Shown one piece after another: positions 62,952 to 64,000 of a DNA stretch of 64,000 bases (the first letter of the stretch is position 1; each line of letters opens with the position of its first letter). Under the pieces are notes generated by a model. It saw only the letters and a program-made list of their open reading frames with translations, had not been told where the DNA came from and made no database searches. Source of the DNA: Accumulibacter sp. (lineage in GTDB: Bacteria; Pseudomonadota; Gammaproteobacteria; Burkholderiales; Rhodocyclaceae). Where the stretch lies: the NCBI GenBank assembly GCA_024235715.1, contig JACKLW010000017.1, positions 1-64,000 on the forward strand. Direction: 5' to 3'. The position numbers were made by a program, and so were the translations under genes.

Positions 62952-64000
62952 ATGAATACACAGCATCCCACCGCGTACCGACTTGCCTTCGCCTTCGCGG
63001 CCGGCCTTTCCATGGCCGTGCCGCAAATCGCCGAGGCGCAGGCGCTCACCGGCGCGCCGGCCGATCCGCAACTGAAGTTTTCGACGCCGATGCCGCCGGG
63101 CGTCGCCTCGCCAGACAAGGTCGAGACGCGTTTGGGCACCCTGAACTTCTTTGACGGATTCCCCGACAAGGCCTCGGCCGAGAAACTGTACGACAACCTT
63201 GATTTCCAGCGCGCTGTACAGGCCTACCTGCTGGCGCTGCCGGCGGTAAATCAGGCTGCCAACCGCGCAGCCATCCTGTCCGTCGGCCCGGTGAACAAGA
63301 CCGTGCCGATCTGGGAGCAGTTGGTCGATGCACGCACGGTGGAGCTCACCGCCAACGACAACACGCCTTACACCTGGTTCTGGCTCGACCTGAAGGGCGG
63401 CCCGCTGGTGGTCGAGGTGCCACCCGAGGTACTGGGCCTGGTGGACGACATGTGGTACCGCTGGGTGGCGGACCTGGGCATCACCGGCGCTGACAAGGGC
63501 GCCGGCGGAAAGTATCTGTTCCTGCCGCCCGGCTACGAGGGCAAGCTGCCCGATGGCTACCAGCTGGTGCGCCCGCGCACCTACAGCATCTGGCTGGCGT
63601 GGCGCAGTTTTCTGGTCGACGGCGATCCAAAGCCGGGGGTCGACCTGGTCAAGAAGCACACCAAGGTCTATCCGTTGGCCGAGGCGGCCAAGCCCAGGCC
63701 CGTAAACTTTGTCGACATGTCTGGCAAACCGTTCAGCATGGTCAACCCGGCGGGCTTCGGCTACTGGGAACTGCTGAACCAGGTGGTGCAGGAAGAACCC
63801 AGCGAATCGCTCGATCCCGTGACGCTGGGCTTCTTTCAGTCGATCGGCATCCAGAAGGGCAAGCCCTTCGCGCCGGACCAGCGCATGAAAAAGATTCTCA
63901 CCGAAGCCGCCGCGATGGGTGACGCGACGGCGCGCGCCAACGCCTTCCACACCCGCAGCCGCGACGCCTACTACTACGCCGACGGGAACTGGCAGGTGCC
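62952..64000 (+). CDS. exported DUF1254/DUF1214 domain protein, cut by the window end
   Basis: The gene is open from ATG 62952 to the last base of the window, giving at least 349 residues. The signal peptide is about residues 1-31 (LAFAFAAGLSMAVPQIAEAQA). The mature part begins LKFSTPMPPGVASPDKVETR (read in halves) and contains FDGFPDKASAEKLYDNLDFQ and LKGGPLVVEVPPEVLGLVDD, characteristic of DUF1254. The DUF1214 domain should follow from about residue 270 onward, only partly visible. Function unknown; such proteins occur near sulfatases in some environmental bacteria. It is probably regulated with the sulfatase upstream. Confidence 0.88.
   Translation, partial: MNTQHPTAYRLAFAFAAGLSMAVPQIAEAQALTGAPADPQLKFSTPMPPGVASPDKVETRLGTLNFFDGFPDKASAEKLYDNLDFQRAVQAYLLALPAVNQAANRAAILSVGPVNKTVPIWEQLVDARTVELTANDNTPYTWFWLDLKGGPLVVEVPPEVLGLVDDMWYRWVADLGITGADKGAGGKYLFLPPGYEGKLPDGYQLVRPRTYSIWLAWRSFLVDGDPKPGVDLVKKHTKVYPLAEAAKPRPVNFVDMSGKPFSMVNPAGFGYWELLNQVVQEEPSESLDPVTLGFFQSIGIQKGKPFAPDQRMKKILTEAAAMGDATARANAFHTRSRDAYYYADGNWQV

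Noticed and set aside
62934-63950. Minus-strand frame of 338 codons at the right edge
   Set aside because: Antisense of the DUF1254 protein, whose signal peptide and motifs read on the plus strand.
1-64000. CRISPR arrays, insertion sequences, prophage, tRNA or rRNA genes
   Set aside because: No spaced direct repeats, transposase or integrase motifs, cloverleaf or rRNA segments were recognised on either strand.

Overview
The window is a gene-dense, GC-rich stretch of bacterial chromosome carrying about 61 protein genes, almost all of them housekeeping or conserved accessory genes. No rRNA, tRNA, insertion sequence, prophage or CRISPR array was seen. Several local gene orders (argC - membrane coiled-coil protein - bactofilin - erpA; purM / hda - HAD - pcnB - folK; coq7 / osmC next to rplM-rpsI; nudJ - hypothetical - mnmA) are ones I associate with Betaproteobacteria. 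The overall gene content fits a Rhodocyclales-type organism such as the Candidatus Accumulibacter lineage; that placement is inference from gene order and composition.

Layout. 1-4.7 kb: a leftward nudJ-like / hypothetical / mnmA / MFS transporter unit and rightward ilvE. 4.7-10 kb: a tight rightward chain of zinc-finger protein, waaF, SnoaL-like protein, YheT-type hydrolase, phosphomannomutase and an EAL-HDOD signalling protein. 10-19.8 kb, mostly leftward: a cysteine synthase fused to glutaredoxin, a lipopolysaccharide-kinase-like protein and a methyltransferase in a more A/T-rich patch, a Nudix protein with threonine aldolase, alaS, and an orphan glycerol-3-phosphate binding protein with a glycerophosphodiesterase. 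20-25 kb: small metabolic or stress genes (unknown membrane protein, SDR, OsmC, GDSL esterase, VOC protein). 24.4-36.1 kb: ypjD / ffh, lytic transglycosylase, proS / rppH, CNP1-like, coq7, osmC, a candidate small RNA, rplM-rpsI, argC, bactofilin and erpA. 36.2-43.5 kb: a K+ channel with two RCK domains and an RND efflux pair. 43.5-48.1 kb: purM and hda to folK. 48.2-58.8 kb: redox and hydrolase genes, gabD, NlpC/P60 lipoprotein, Kef-type antiporter, radical SAM - sirtuin pair, FemAB-like protein and rlmA. 58.9-64 kb: an AraC-type regulator divergent from a large arylsulfatase and a DUF1254/DUF1214 protein cut by the window edge.

The most interesting non-coding signals are: (1) an independent transcription unit of about 113 nt at 32035-32147, with a near-consensus sigma70 promoter and a strong terminator, that displays a copy of the 16S rRNA anti-Shine-Dalgarno sequence in a hairpin loop; (2) five 11-bp repeats just upstream of rlmA that encode four overlapping four-codon minicistrons (Met-Thr-Ala-Arg-stop), each joined to the next start and finally to rlmA by an ATGA overlap; (3) competing hairpins, including a ribosome-binding-site sequester, in the leader of a small proline-rich gene at 43134. 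Many genes are joined by 4-bp stop/start overlaps, several using GTG or TTG starts.
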